Source: Pyxidicoccus parkwaysis (GTDB lineage: Bacteria; Myxococcota; Myxococcia; Myxococcales; Myxococcaceae). Taken from it: a stretch of 64,000 nt of DNA. Where the stretch lies: NCBI RefSeq assembly GCF_017301735.1, contig NZ_CP071090.1, positions 5,694,001 through 5,758,000 on the forward strand. Reading direction: 5' to 3'. How positions within the stretch are numbered: the stretch's first letter is position 1; the number at the start of each line of letters is the position of its first letter. The notes beneath the pieces are model-generated. The model made no database searches. It was given only the letters and a program-made list of their open reading frames with translations, and was not told where the DNA came from. Made by a program: the position numbers and the translations under genes. Shown here piece by piece: positions 45,890 through 55,137 of the stretch.

Positions 45890-46417
45890 CTAGAGCTCTT
45901 CGATGGAGATGTTGGCGTTGGTGTAGATGTCGATTTCGCCGGCGATGGTGAGGGCCTGCTGCACCACTTCGCGGGCGGGCATCTGGGTATGGGCCATGAG
46001 GGCGCGCGCGGCGGCGAGCGCATAGGGCCCGCCGGAGCCGACGGCGGCGATGCCGTAGTCGGGCTCGATGACGTCACCGGCGCCGGAGAGGATGAAGGTC
46101 TTCTCGCGGTCAGCGACGACGAGGAGGGCCTCCAGCCGGCGGAGGAAGCGGTCGGTGCGCCAGTCCTTGCCCAGCTCGACGCAGGCGCGGGCCATGTTCT
46201 TCTGGTGCTCCTTGAGCTTGCCCTCGAAGCGCTCGAAGAGGGTGAAGGCATCGGCGGTGCTGCCGGCGAAGCCCGCGAGGACCTGGCCCTCGCCGAGCTT
46301 GCGGACCTTCTTGGCGGTGTTCTTCATCACCGTCTTGTCGAAGGAGACCTGACCGTCGCTGGCGATGGCGACCTTCCCGTCGCGCCGCACGCAGAGGATG
46401 GTGGTGCCGTGGAACAT
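45890..46417 (-). CDS. hslV: ATP-dependent protease peptidase subunit HslV
   Basis: 175 aa, the usual size. The catalytic Thr is exposed after removal of a short leader: MFHG precedes TTILCVRRDGKVAIASDGQVS. It is a proteasome beta-type peptidase acting with HslU in the cytoplasm on misfolded and regulatory proteins. It is the first gene of the hslVU unit; TTGGAA and TAGGAC at 18-nt spacing upstream could be its promoter. In many bacteria xerC is directly upstream, but here a 7.5-kb RHS locus intervenes. Confidence 0.96.
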   Translation of the reverse strand: MFHGTTILCVRRDGKVAIASDGQVSFDKTVMKNTAKKVRKLGEGQVLAGFAGSTADAFTLFERFEGKLKEHQKNMARACVELGKDWRTDRFLRRLEALLVVADREKTFILSGAGDVIEPDYGIAAVGSGGPYALAAARALMAHTQMPAREVVQQALTIAGEIDIYTNANISIEEL

Positions 46418-46520
46418 AGGGCCACGGTCCTAACAAGCCGGGCCCCGTATTTCCAAGGAACACTGCCTGGCTGTCCGGTGACGTACCGTTGCCGCGGAGT
46501 TTGGTGACAAGAGCGCAGGT

Positions 46521-46561
46521 CCAGGCGAGGGCAACAACGAAGAGGTTGTGCCCCCGCCTGG
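46521..46561 (-). terminator. Hairpin after the RHS/immunity transcript
   Basis: CCAGGCGAGGGCAAC pairs with GTTGTGCCCCCGCCTGG with one bulge, around an AACGAAGAG-type loop, 16 nt past the immunity-like gene stop. There is no clear T-run, so it is terminator-like rather than proven. The rest of 46418-46576 shows no gene. Confidence 0.45.
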
Positions 46562-46576
46562 CGTCTTCGCCCGACC

Positions 46577-46948
46577 TCAAATCGGGTAGTTCACCTTGTC
46601 CGGCAACTCCAAGCCGTCCTGCGGCACCCCGAGACGTGTCAGCTCCTGCATCAGTGCCTCTTCTCCGAAGACGACCCGGTCCTCACGTGAATGCAGGTCC
46701 TCTTCGCTGATGCAGGCCTCCGAGCGCAGCAGCGACTCGTTCACCTCGATGACGCGCACTCGGAACACCCGCTGCTCCGAGCGCACCGTCGTGGCTCCCA
46801 GTCGCCGCAGGACGACCGCGGTGCTGGGTTTGGACGGGTCCAATGGATACACCCCCGCCCACGCGAGGAAGCCTTCGTTGCGAGGCACCAGGCTGACAGC
46901 GAGCGGGCGCCCACGCCGCAGGAGTTCGAGAGCCGAGTCCGTGTTCAT
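46577..46948 (-). CDS. Candidate immunity protein for the RHS toxin
   Basis: 123 aa, acidic, no signal peptide, no family that I can name. Its start codon overlaps the RHS stop by one base (TGATG), which is the usual arrangement of toxin-immunity pairs. It has Phe/Arg strands (RVFRVRVIEVNES) and ends LPDKVNYPI. Small cytoplasmic proteins placed like this block the C-terminal toxin of sister cells. The assignment rests on position and size, not on a recognised domain. Confidence 0.7.
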   Translation of the reverse strand: MNTDSALELLRRGRPLAVSLVPRNEGFLAWAGVYPLDPSKPSTAVVLRRLGATTVRSEQRVFRVRVIEVNESLLRSEACISEEDLHSREDRVVFGEEALMQELTRLGVPQDGLELPDKVNYPI

Positions 46949-49900
46949 CAGAAGTAGATCCGAATCACATCACCACCATAGGTGTGGACCTGCAAGTGGT
47001 CCTGACCATGGGGAAATGCGTCTGGCCCTTCATCCCAATGGTACGAGCCGGCCTTCCCACCGAAGAAGTTCTTCGCCTCGGTGGGAGACATTTTTGTCAC
47101 ATTCCGGTAGCCCTCCCCGGCGTACCTGCCGAGGAAGAGCTCCTCAGCCTCGGCGCGACTTCCGACATGAACGGAGGTGGCGCCCTGCTCCAGTGCCACT
47201 TCAGCCTGCTTCAAGGCCTTGCTGGACCACGGCAATGTCTTGCCGGGTGCTGGCGTCGAGACCGGCGGCTCGACGTTCGTCCGGGGCTGCCCTGGCACAA
47301 AACCACTGAAGCGCGCATTCGCTCCGGCGGGAGGCACCTCCATCTTCATGCCATCGAAGAGCGATACGATGGACACCATCCATGCGATGGTCTTCGCCGT
47401 CGTCTGTGTCTCTTGAAACACGCCATCCCAGTTGATCGACCCGTCACCGTTCTGGGTTGGGATGATGTACGGAGGCGGCTGCGGGGGCCTCAAGCTCTCG
47501 AGGTCATGCTGGAATCCCTCCTTGAAGCCCACCAGGAAATCCGATTCCAAGAAGAGCCTGGCGTTGGTCGCGTAGCGATTGATCTCTGTTGCGAAACTGA
47601 ACTCCATCATCCGCAGTAGGAAGTAGGAGAACTCAGGCGACATCGACCGCGTGACGTTGACCTCGGTCAGCAGGCCTTCGCATCCATCCGACGCCTCGCA
47701 GTGCCTGTTCGTGACTGTCTGGACGTACCCACCGCCCAACGCCGTGTAGCCGCCGTACCAACTGTCGTAGACGATGATGGTGTCCATCGCCAGGTAGCCA
47801 GAGGGGTCCGTGAACCGGAGCGGATTGTTGAGGACGTAGCTGTAGCGGTTGAAGGACTGGCTGCGCAGCGGAGCCTGGATGAATGGGTCGGGGCTCAAGA
47901 AGCGCCCGAGCTTCGGGTCGTAGATGCGCCCCCGCATGTTGATGAGACCGGACTCCTCGTCATGCTCATGGCCGGTGAAGCCCTGGAAGGACTCCCAGGA
48001 CACCTGCCCTTGCGGCAGCGACAGGTCCTGCGCGAACCGGCGCCCACCGAACGGCTCGTATTTCATCCGAGCCACCACCTGCCCAAGGTCGTCCGTCGTC
48101 GTCTCGACGGAGCCCAGGTGGTCCGTGTGAAGGAACAGCCGCCGCTCCGAGGTCGCCTGCTGGCCGGCCTGGGCCCTCCAGAGGACCTGCGCCACGGTGC
48201 GCTCGGCGCCCTGGATGTTGAAGGCGTGCAACTCGCTCCCGTCAGGAGCGCTGCGCATTTCGTACAGGCCGCCGACGTAGACCGTCTTCTCCCCGCCCGG
48301 AAGCACCTTCACCGTGCGGGTGCCGTGTGCGTCATAGCGGAACGTGGTGGTACCGCTGGTCGTGGAGAGGGATGAGGGAAGACGGAAGCTCGTATACGTC
48401 ACGATACGGCCCGGCGCGCTCACCTGATTGCCATTGAGGTCGTAGGTATAGCTCCCCTCCTGAGAGCGCGTTACCGCATGGGGACCCGCGCCGTTCGTCT
48501 TCTCGTAGAAGAGGGTCGAGGCCACGCCGGTCCCCGTCACCACCTCGGAGCCCAGCAAGTTGCCGAGGCTGTCGTATGGGTATTCCAGCGTCGACGAGCG
48601 GCAGTTCTGGAACACCGACCATTGGGTCAATCGGTCCAGGTCGTCGTGGACGAAGTCCTCTGTGCTCTTGCCAATCAGGTCATGCCGGCTATGCAGGTTC
48701 CCGCTGGGACCGTACTCGAAAGCCAGGGCCTGCACCGGCACCGTCCCGCGCTTGCTGTCGATGAAGCGTAGGTACCCGTTCACGTCATAGGCACGCTGGG
48801 AGATGATTCCATTGCCAAAGGTCTCACGTGTGAGCTGCCCCAGGGCATTGCGCGACTCCGCGGTCCAGTAGGCACTCCCCGTGATGGAGTCATTGACCCG
48901 CTGGAGCTGTCCCCAGTCCGTATAAGCATACTCGACGGACAGCCGCTGTCCGCCCACGCCTGGATAGGTGAGCGTGCGAAGCCGGCTGTAGACATCGTAG
49001 CCATGGTCGATGGAGTAGAACCGGCCATCCACACCCCAGGTGTCCGCAGCCGGCCGGCCGAGCGCGTCGAAGGTATGGACGATGGTGATGTCGTCGTTCG
49101 GTGTGCCGGGGTCGCCTTCCTGCGTGCTGCTGGCAAGCTGCCCGAGCCCATGAGCCGCCGTATCCCAGACGAGGCGGGAGACTCCATCCACACCGTTGCT
49201 CGCGCGCGTCTTGCGGCCCAGCACGTCGTAGAGGAAGGTGGTCGTCGTCCCCTTCGCGTCCACCGTCTCACGGACCTCGCCGAACGGGTTGTAGCGGGTC
49301 ACGCTCAGCCCCGAGTCCGGGTCCCGCAGCTCCGTACGGCGGCCCAGCCTGTCGAACGTCATCACCGTCTCGTTGCCTTGCGGGTCCGTCACCTTCTTGA
49401 GCGTGTCGAATGGCCCGTAGACGTATCGGGTCTGAAGGACCGAGGACGGGCTCACGTATTCTTCGATGAGCTCCGGCTTGCCGTTCGGATGCTGCTGGAT
49501 GACGCGCAGCGCCCCCTTCGCATCGGTGTTCCGGACGCGCAGTCCGTCGTACACGGAGCTGGTGGACGTCTGATCCGGGTAACGAATGCCCGTCTGTCGA
49601 TTGAGCGCGTCGAACAGGTACTCCGTGAAGACCTGCTGCGAGGGATTCAGCGGCGATGTCTGCCAGACCTTCGCGATGCGGCCTTGCGCGTCGTACTCCT
49701 GGGTGGTCCGCGTGAAGCCGCCCTGGAACGTGCGCGTGCGGGTCGTGAGAGTCCTGCCCAGCCGGTCCGCGGTGACCAGGGCCTCCTGCCCTCCCGCCTG
49801 GGTGGTCAAGACCTGGAGGACGTCATTTCCGCCCGGAGGGGCCCAGCCATAAGACGTCGTGGAGTCAGCCTGCTCCGGCCCATCCTCCTTCCGGACGCGT

Positions 49901-52900
49901 CCGAAGCCGTCGTACTGCCATGCGGTGCGAACGCCGTTGGCATTGACAGACACGGCGAGGACACCGAGCCCCCAATGATAGAGCATCTCCTCCCGGTGGT
50001 TGAGCGCGTTGACGGTGGCGGTCGGGAAGGTGCGGTCGGCGGTGCCATACTCCAACGTGGTGGCGCGCGTTGGCAGGCCCGGCGCGGCGCGTAGAATCTG
50101 CGACACCACACCGTCCGGCGCCCGCACATAGGTGGTGGACAGCTCGAGGTCGGGGCTCCCCGGCTCCAGCGTCTCCTTCTCCAGCAGCGCGGTACCCGCG
50201 ACGTACTGGAGGCTGCGTGTGCGGGTGACCGTATCTCCCGAGGCGGTGCTGCTCTCGGTGACGGTGTGCGGTAGCCCGATGAGCCAGGCGGATTCCAGGT
50301 TGTGGTACTGCGCGGACCATGACTTCGTCTCCACGCCACCGTTGAGGGAAAACTGGCGCGAGACGAGGTTGCCGTAGGCGTCATCATAACCCCAGGTCGT
50401 GGTAATCCAGCGCAGCGGCGAGGCAGGGCCCGGCACCCCATCTCCCCGGTCCATGTCGCCCTCTGCCTGGGTTTCCGTCGTGACTTCAGGGAAGACCCGG
50501 AGGATTTGCCCGCCCGAGGCTCCCGGCGTGAGCGTGTGGCGGTACTGGATGCTGCGAGTCAGTGTATGGAAGCGCGGAGGGATGGGTGTCCAGGTCGTCT
50601 CCACAGCCGGTAGCTTCGCGTATGGATAGAAGGTGCCGGAGCGAGTGGTGAGGTCGTACGTGGTCTCCACCTTTCGCCCCGTCGAAAGGTCCGTCACCGT
50701 CACCTTGCTGAAGCCCAGCATGCCGCGGCCCTGTACGTCGGCGCGTCCGTCCTCGTACTGGTAGCGCTCGACGCGCAGAGACGGCAGCCCGGTGTCACGG
50801 CGCAGCTCTGAAACCAGCCATTGGCCGCTCTTGAGACATGTCTGGGGTGCGGTGCAGGCCGTGCCTCGGGTGTAGACGCTCGCGTCTGTCATCGGCTTGT
50901 AGCCGAACTCCACCCGGGCCCCAAGGCTGTCACTGACGGAGGTCAGAAGCGCTGGAGGCATTCCCTGACGGGTGTACACGTGCAGCGTTCCATTGACGAC
51001 CTGAGCCAGGTCGGTCAGCCCGTCTCCGTTGGCATCCATCACCTGGGAGAGCCGGTAGCTCCCCGGGGTCGAGTTCCCTACGCTCCGCCCCACGGGGATA
51101 TTCAGCGACACCGGAAGGAACTTGCTGCCATCCGACATCAGAACCACGAGCTGGGTGCGTACGCCCCCGCGGTTGTCCATCAACAGCAGGTCGTGCCTGC
51201 CATCGAGGTTGAAGTCGATGGGGCGCAGTCCGTTGTCGCCCTTCCAGGCCCCCACCTCGAAGGTCTGCGAGAGGTCCTGGAAGATGGGCGGCGCGAAGCC
51301 ATCCCCCGTATTCATCTGGATCTCGAGGTCACCGCCCGTCTCAGGCGTGCGGACCGCGTCCATCAAGCCGTCTCCGTTGATGTCCAGGAAGATGTAGGGC
51401 TTGTCATTGACGTCTGAGCGGACGAGGGTGGTCTCCGAGAGGTCGAAGTTCGTTCCATTGAATCGGACCGCGAAGTAGCGCTTGCCCCGGGTGGTCTGCG
51501 TACCGGGCACGCGCTCCTTGGTGAGCAGGCTCGTCCGTCCCGAGCCATCCAGGTCGAGTGCATACGCCTCGCTCTCGGCCGTCTCGGACGGGACGATGTC
51601 CACGGCTGGCGAGAACTGGCCGGACACATTGCGGGAGTACCGAAGCCCGGGCGAGGTGCTCGACTGCTTTCGACGGATGAGGTCGACGAAGCCGTCGCCA
51701 TCGAGGTCGGCGTAGGAAAACTTCGGCGGAACACTCTCTCTGCCGTGGAGTACATCCGAGGCGAGGTTCCAGCTTCCCGCCGCGGTGCGCGTCCTGAGTT
51801 GGAGCCGGTGCTCGAAGGAGCCTGTTTCGTACTCACACCTCGGCGTTTCGACCATCCCCACGTCCACGCGGCCATCCAGGTTGATGTCCACCCACCGGCC
51901 CTCGTGTACGTTCGTGGTCGGGCAGTCCTGGTAGACCAGCGACAAGGGCATGGCGGGGCCGTACCCCGAGGGCGACGCATGGTGGACAGCCCACTCGAAT
52001 GTCTGCCCGTTGGTGTTGAACGGTCTGCGGAAGGCCAGGTCGTCGCGGCCGTCCCCATCGAGGTCGACGGGCTGCATGGTCCAATAGCCCGGCTCGAGGA
52101 AGCTGGAGCCCTTGTCGGTGATGTCCGTCAGGCCCGTATCGGTATCCGAGAACGCGCCGGTGTTGGCGGACCAGCCAAAGGTGACGGGCCGCTTGCAGAC
52201 ACCAGACCCATCACACTCCTGCAAGGACTGAAGGAGGCTGCGCTCGCTGAGCCACTCCGTCGTGTAGCGCAGATTGTACCTGCGCAGGACCACGCGTTGG
52301 TTCGTCGCGGGGTCGGTGGCGAGGACCGCAAGCGTGCTCAGACGCCGGCTCTGCTTCGTCTTGAAACCGGAGACATAGGACACACCGGCGTCCGGCCGGG
52401 TCTCATAGTCGAAGGAGATGAAACGTGTCGGTCCGCGCGCGGGAGTGAGCGAAGACGCCGCGTAGGAGATCTCGACGGGGAAGTGCTCGTAGGTGGAGTC
52501 GTCCGTGTTGAAGACCTGGCTGTAGCGGATGGAGAGGTAGTTGCCGCTGCGGTCCTCGACCTGGGTCAGCGCCCATGAGAAGCGGTTCAGGCGGCCATCC
52601 CGCTCAACAGAGATGTCCTGCTCTCCCAGCGGGCGTGCGCTGATGCGCTCTCCCTGGAAGGTGGAGTTGTTGAGTGCCCCGAAGGTCAGGATGCGTCCAT
52701 CCTTCTGGTACACCTTGAACTGGGTGGGCCCCAGGGCATCCGCCTGGAGCGAGACGACGCGGGCGAAGGAGTCCTGCTCGGTCCGGTAGAGGGTGTTCGA
52801 AGCACCGTACTCCCCCTGGATGGCCACCAGGCGCTGGCCGTCCAGACAGAAGACGTCCTGGGAGGTGAAGGTCACCCGCTCGGGGAGCCCATCCTGGGCA

Positions 52901-53271
52901 ACGGTCTTCCTGCACCGGGTGATGGCCGACAGGCCCCTGAGCGTCCAACCCGCGCCCAACAGGCCGTTGCCGCCATCACTGCGGTAGGCCAGCGAGAGCT
53001 CCGGCTCCATGCCCGCGCGGCCGGTGGGAACCCATATCGGAAGGGTGTAGGCCGCACGGCCTTCGGAGGTCACGGAGGCACTGCCCGTCGTCATCCCGGC
53101 AGCCGTGCCGTCTGCCCCCGTCTCCGTGGGGAGGATTGTGTTCGCGGGCAGGGTGAGGAGTTGCCGGGCCGTCTGCCCCCGCAGGTCTTCGGGAGACTGC
53201 GGCGTCATTTCCTGGGTGCCACACGCGGCGGCACCCAGGAGGCCAAGAGTTGCAATGAGTTTGCGAGTCAT
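46948..53271 (-). CDS. SpvB/TcdB-type RHS-repeat giant lipoprotein with C-terminal toxin module
   Basis: 2107 aa. The lipoprotein signal is MTRKLIATLGLLGAAACGTQ. An SpvB-type N-terminal domain begins near 55 (TLPIWVPTGRAGMEPELSLAYRSDGGNGLLGAGW) and extends to about 350. It is followed by at least six Ca-binding-like DxDxDG units (DLDGDGRDDLA, DLDGDGFVDLI, DINGDGLMDAV and others) to about 790, a TcdB-mid-like region (ERYQYEDGRADVQGRGMLGFSKV), RHS/YD repeats and the RHS core end (GRFLSPDPF, NRYSYVLNNPLRFTDPSGY, ending at 1826). The last 281 residues are variable. The final 95, from LPWSSKALK to VIRIYF, contain conserved-looking His and aromatic residues (YHWDE, PHGQDHLQVHTYGG) and resemble a polymorphic RNase-type toxin of the BECR group (tentative). 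The immunity-like gene overlaps the stop. Sampled lines near 47401 and 47521 are about 55-57% G+C by my count, well below the flanking genes. Confidence 0.9.
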   Translation of the reverse strand: MTRKLIATLGLLGAAACGTQEMTPQSPEDLRGQTARQLLTLPANTILPTETGADGTAAGMTTGSASVTSEGRAAYTLPIWVPTGRAGMEPELSLAYRSDGGNGLLGAGWTLRGLSAITRCRKTVAQDGLPERVTFTSQDVFCLDGQRLVAIQGEYGASNTLYRTEQDSFARVVSLQADALGPTQFKVYQKDGRILTFGALNNSTFQGERISARPLGEQDISVERDGRLNRFSWALTQVEDRSGNYLSIRYSQVFNTDDSTYEHFPVEISYAASSLTPARGPTRFISFDYETRPDAGVSYVSGFKTKQSRRLSTLAVLATDPATNQRVVLRRYNLRYTTEWLSERSLLQSLQECDGSGVCKRPVTFGWSANTGAFSDTDTGLTDITDKGSSFLEPGYWTMQPVDLDGDGRDDLAFRRPFNTNGQTFEWAVHHASPSGYGPAMPLSLVYQDCPTTNVHEGRWVDINLDGRVDVGMVETPRCEYETGSFEHRLQLRTRTAAGSWNLASDVLHGRESVPPKFSYADLDGDGFVDLIRRKQSSTSPGLRYSRNVSGQFSPAVDIVPSETAESEAYALDLDGSGRTSLLTKERVPGTQTTRGKRYFAVRFNGTNFDLSETTLVRSDVNDKPYIFLDINGDGLMDAVRTPETGGDLEIQMNTGDGFAPPIFQDLSQTFEVGAWKGDNGLRPIDFNLDGRHDLLLMDNRGGVRTQLVVLMSDGSKFLPVSLNIPVGRSVGNSTPGSYRLSQVMDANGDGLTDLAQVVNGTLHVYTRQGMPPALLTSVSDSLGARVEFGYKPMTDASVYTRGTACTAPQTCLKSGQWLVSELRRDTGLPSLRVERYQYEDGRADVQGRGMLGFSKVTVTDLSTGRKVETTYDLTTRSGTFYPYAKLPAVETTWTPIPPRFHTLTRSIQYRHTLTPGASGGQILRVFPEVTTETQAEGDMDRGDGVPGPASPLRWITTTWGYDDAYGNLVSRQFSLNGGVETKSWSAQYHNLESAWLIGLPHTVTESSTASGDTVTRTRSLQYVAGTALLEKETLEPGSPDLELSTTYVRAPDGVVSQILRAAPGLPTRATTLEYGTADRTFPTATVNALNHREEMLYHWGLGVLAVSVNANGVRTAWQYDGFGRVRKEDGPEQADSTTSYGWAPPGGNDVLQVLTTQAGGQEALVTADRLGRTLTTRTRTFQGGFTRTTQEYDAQGRIAKVWQTSPLNPSQQVFTEYLFDALNRQTGIRYPDQTSTSSVYDGLRVRNTDAKGALRVIQQHPNGKPELIEEYVSPSSVLQTRYVYGPFDTLKKVTDPQGNETVMTFDRLGRRTELRDPDSGLSVTRYNPFGEVRETVDAKGTTTTFLYDVLGRKTRASNGVDGVSRLVWDTAAHGLGQLASSTQEGDPGTPNDDITIVHTFDALGRPAADTWGVDGRFYSIDHGYDVYSRLRTLTYPGVGGQRLSVEYAYTDWGQLQRVNDSITGSAYWTAESRNALGQLTRETFGNGIISQRAYDVNGYLRFIDSKRGTVPVQALAFEYGPSGNLHSRHDLIGKSTEDFVHDDLDRLTQWSVFQNCRSSTLEYPYDSLGNLLGSEVVTGTGVASTLFYEKTNGAGPHAVTRSQEGSYTYDLNGNQVSAPGRIVTYTSFRLPSSLSTTSGTTTFRYDAHGTRTVKVLPGGEKTVYVGGLYEMRSAPDGSELHAFNIQGAERTVAQVLWRAQAGQQATSERRLFLHTDHLGSVETTTDDLGQVVARMKYEPFGGRRFAQDLSLPQGQVSWESFQGFTGHEHDEESGLINMRGRIYDPKLGRFLSPDPFIQAPLRSQSFNRYSYVLNNPLRFTDPSGYLAMDTIIVYDSWYGGYTALGGGYVQTVTNRHCEASDGCEGLLTEVNVTRSMSPEFSYFLLRMMEFSFATEINRYATNARLFLESDFLVGFKEGFQHDLESLRPPQPPPYIIPTQNGDGSINWDGVFQETQTTAKTIAWMVSIVSLFDGMKMEVPPAGANARFSGFVPGQPRTNVEPPVSTPAPGKTLPWSSKALKQAEVALEQGATSVHVGSRAEAEELFLGRYAGEGYRNVTKMSPTEAKNFFGGKAGSYHWDEGPDAFPHGQDHLQVHTYGGDVIRIYF

Positions 53272-53372
53272 TGATTCGTACGTGGTGCGAGCCCACGCCT
53301 AGGAAGGAGGAGAACTGGAAGGAAGGATCCGCGCTGTGTCCGCTCGCGTAGAGCGGCACGGGCCGGTGCGAC

Positions 53373-53918
53373 TCAGGTGTCGGGGCCCTGGGGCTCACAG
53401 GAGATGCCGGGGCATCCCTTGCTCGGGCTGCAGCTCCCATCGCAGCAACGGAACTGCCCCGACGGGCAGGCATTGGGGCTCGGCACGCAGACATTCACCT
53501 GACACGACGAGCCGCTCTGGCACGTGCCGCAGTTGAGGACGCGGCCGCACCCATCGCTGATGGAGCCACACGTGGCCCCCTGGGCCGCGCACGTCGTGGG
53601 GCGGCATTCACAGACATTGTTCCTGCATGGGGAACCATTGGCACACCCACCGCAGTTCAGCGTCCCGCCGCAGCCGTCCGGAATGACGCCGCAAGTCCGG
53701 CCTTCGGCCTGGCATGTCGTGGGCTGACAGGTGCAGGTCCCCGTGCCCTGCCGGCAGACATCCCCCTCATCCACGAGTTGGTCGCAGTCGTCGTCCAGCC
53801 CGTTACAGACTTCGGCCTGCCCTGGACATGTGGATTGAGCGCGCGCTGGAGGACTCCCCAGCACGAAAAACACACCCCAGAGCACTGCGAAGAGCAGGCC
53901 CCTGACACGTTCAGTCAT
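53373..53918 (-). CDS. Cys-rich MopE-like exported protein
   Basis: 181 aa. A signal peptide (LLFAVLWGVFFVLGSPPARAQ) is followed by an acidic motif EVCNGLDDDCDQLVDEGD, the MopE-type metal-binding unit common in myxobacteria. Two similar repeats follow with the pattern CQPTTCQAEGRTCGVIPDGCGGTLNCGGC and CRPTTCAAQGATCGSISDGCGRVLNCGTC, then a final Cys-rich segment. It is probably secreted or surface-bound and disulphide-rich. AGGTGAG precedes the ATG at 53918. It may or may not belong to the RHS island. Confidence 0.75.
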   Translation of the reverse strand: MTERVRGLLFAVLWGVFFVLGSPPARAQSTCPGQAEVCNGLDDDCDQLVDEGDVCRQGTGTCTCQPTTCQAEGRTCGVIPDGCGGTLNCGGCANGSPCRNNVCECRPTTCAAQGATCGSISDGCGRVLNCGTCQSGSSCQVNVCVPSPNACPSGQFRCCDGSCSPSKGCPGISCEPQGPDT

Positions 53919-54126
53919 TGATGAACTCACCTGGAGTTGAAGAACACGGCCTCGGGCACACTTCGGGCCTCGCGCCCCCTGCGTGTACCCGCTTGGGTGC
54001 ATCAGTACCCAAGCGGCGTGATGGGAGCGTGACGGGCGGCCGGGAGGCGGCTCCATCCAGGATGAGAAGCGCGTGACAGGGGTGGAGGCAGCAGCACTGG
54101 CGGGGCTACCGCGCGCCCCCAGGGAC

Positions 54127-55029
54127 TCACGCTCGCGGATGCGCGGAGTCGTAGACCTGCTGCAACTGCTCCCACGTCACCTGCGTATACCGCTGCGTGG
54201 TGGACAGGCTCGCGTGGCCGAGCAGCTCCTGGATGCTACGGATGTCCGCGCCTCCGCCCAACAGGTGCGTGGCAAACGAGTGGCGCATCGCGTGCGGGCT
54301 CACCTTGCGCGCCAGCGCGCACTTCAGCACGTACGTGTCCAGATGCCTCCCGATGCTCCTCGGCGTCAGCCGTCCACCGCGGAAGTTGAGGAACATCGCG
54401 TCCGGGTCCTGGTCCGGCTTCGGCGTGGCCAGCAGCTCGGCCCTGCGCACGAGATATGCCTCCAGGGCTCGGATGGACTGTGCATTCACGGGCACCAGTC
54501 GCTCCTTGCTGCCCTTACCCATGACCCGGACGATGCGGCCACTCCGGTCCACGTCCAGCGTGTTCAATCCGCAGAGCTCGCTGATACGCAGGCCACCGCC
54601 GTAGAGCATCTCCAGAATCGCCTTGTCCCGCAGCCCGAGCACCGTCTTCACGTCCGGCATGTCGAGGATGGCGAAGACCTCCTCCACCGGCAGCACCTTG
54701 GGCAGCGTCTTCGGCAGCTTCGGGCTCTTCACCAGCTTCGCCGGGCTCGCGGACAGCAGCTTCTGCCGGACGAGGTACTTGTAGAACGACTTGACGCTCG
54801 CGAGCCGCCGCGCCCGGCTCGCCGGCGCGTGGTCCGTGCTCAGCGTGCCGAGGTAGCCACGAATCGCCGCGTGCGTGCCCGACAGGAGCGACAGCTTCAT
54901 CCGCTCCACCAGGTAGCGCTCATAGTCCACGAGGTCGATGAGGTAGTTCTTCACCGTGTGCGGAGACGCACCCTTCTCGTCCTCCAGGTGGACCCGGAAC
55001 TGCTCCAGCAGCGGCGACAGGTTCGTCAT
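54127..55029 (-). CDS. xerC: XerC/D-type tyrosine recombinase
   Basis: 300 aa. An N-terminal core-binding domain (FRVHLEDEKGASPHTVKNYLIDL) and a catalytic domain are present with the RKHRHY residues. Arg is in GGLRISELCGL, Lys in MGKGSKERLVPV, and HxxR in SPHAMRHSFATHLL. His is in LLGHASLSTTQRYTQV and the nucleophilic Tyr in that same segment. The size and sequence fit XerC, which resolves chromosome dimers at dif with XerD. It could also be a mobile-element integrase, but no such genes adjoin it. TAGGCT lies 9 nt before the ATG. Confidence 0.92.
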   Translation of the reverse strand: MTNLSPLLEQFRVHLEDEKGASPHTVKNYLIDLVDYERYLVERMKLSLLSGTHAAIRGYLGTLSTDHAPASRARRLASVKSFYKYLVRQKLLSASPAKLVKSPKLPKTLPKVLPVEEVFAILDMPDVKTVLGLRDKAILEMLYGGGLRISELCGLNTLDVDRSGRIVRVMGKGSKERLVPVNAQSIRALEAYLVRRAELLATPKPDQDPDAMFLNFRGGRLTPRSIGRHLDTYVLKCALARKVSPHAMRHSFATHLLGGGADIRSIQELLGHASLSTTQRYTQVTWEQLQQVYDSAHPRA

Positions 55030-55038
55030 GGCACGGTC

Positions 55039-55066
55039 AGCCTACGAGGCCCGTCCATCCTCGCAA
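55039..55066 (-). promoter_or_regulatory. Candidate promoter of xerC
   Basis: On the minus strand TTGCGA (55061-55066) and TAGGCT (55039-55044) are spaced 16 nt apart and the -10 box is 9 nt before the ATG. No Shine-Dalgarno lies between. Confidence 0.4.
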
Positions 55067-55137
55067 GATTCACGGCCGCGCGGAATGTCACCCGCCTCCC
55101 TGCTCGAGAGGCGGGCACGTACTGTCCGCGTGGGTGA

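Noticed and set aside
54127..55029. xerC as a phage or transposon integrase
   Set aside because: The sequence has XerC length and motifs, and no excisionase, attachment repeat or phage gene is nearby.
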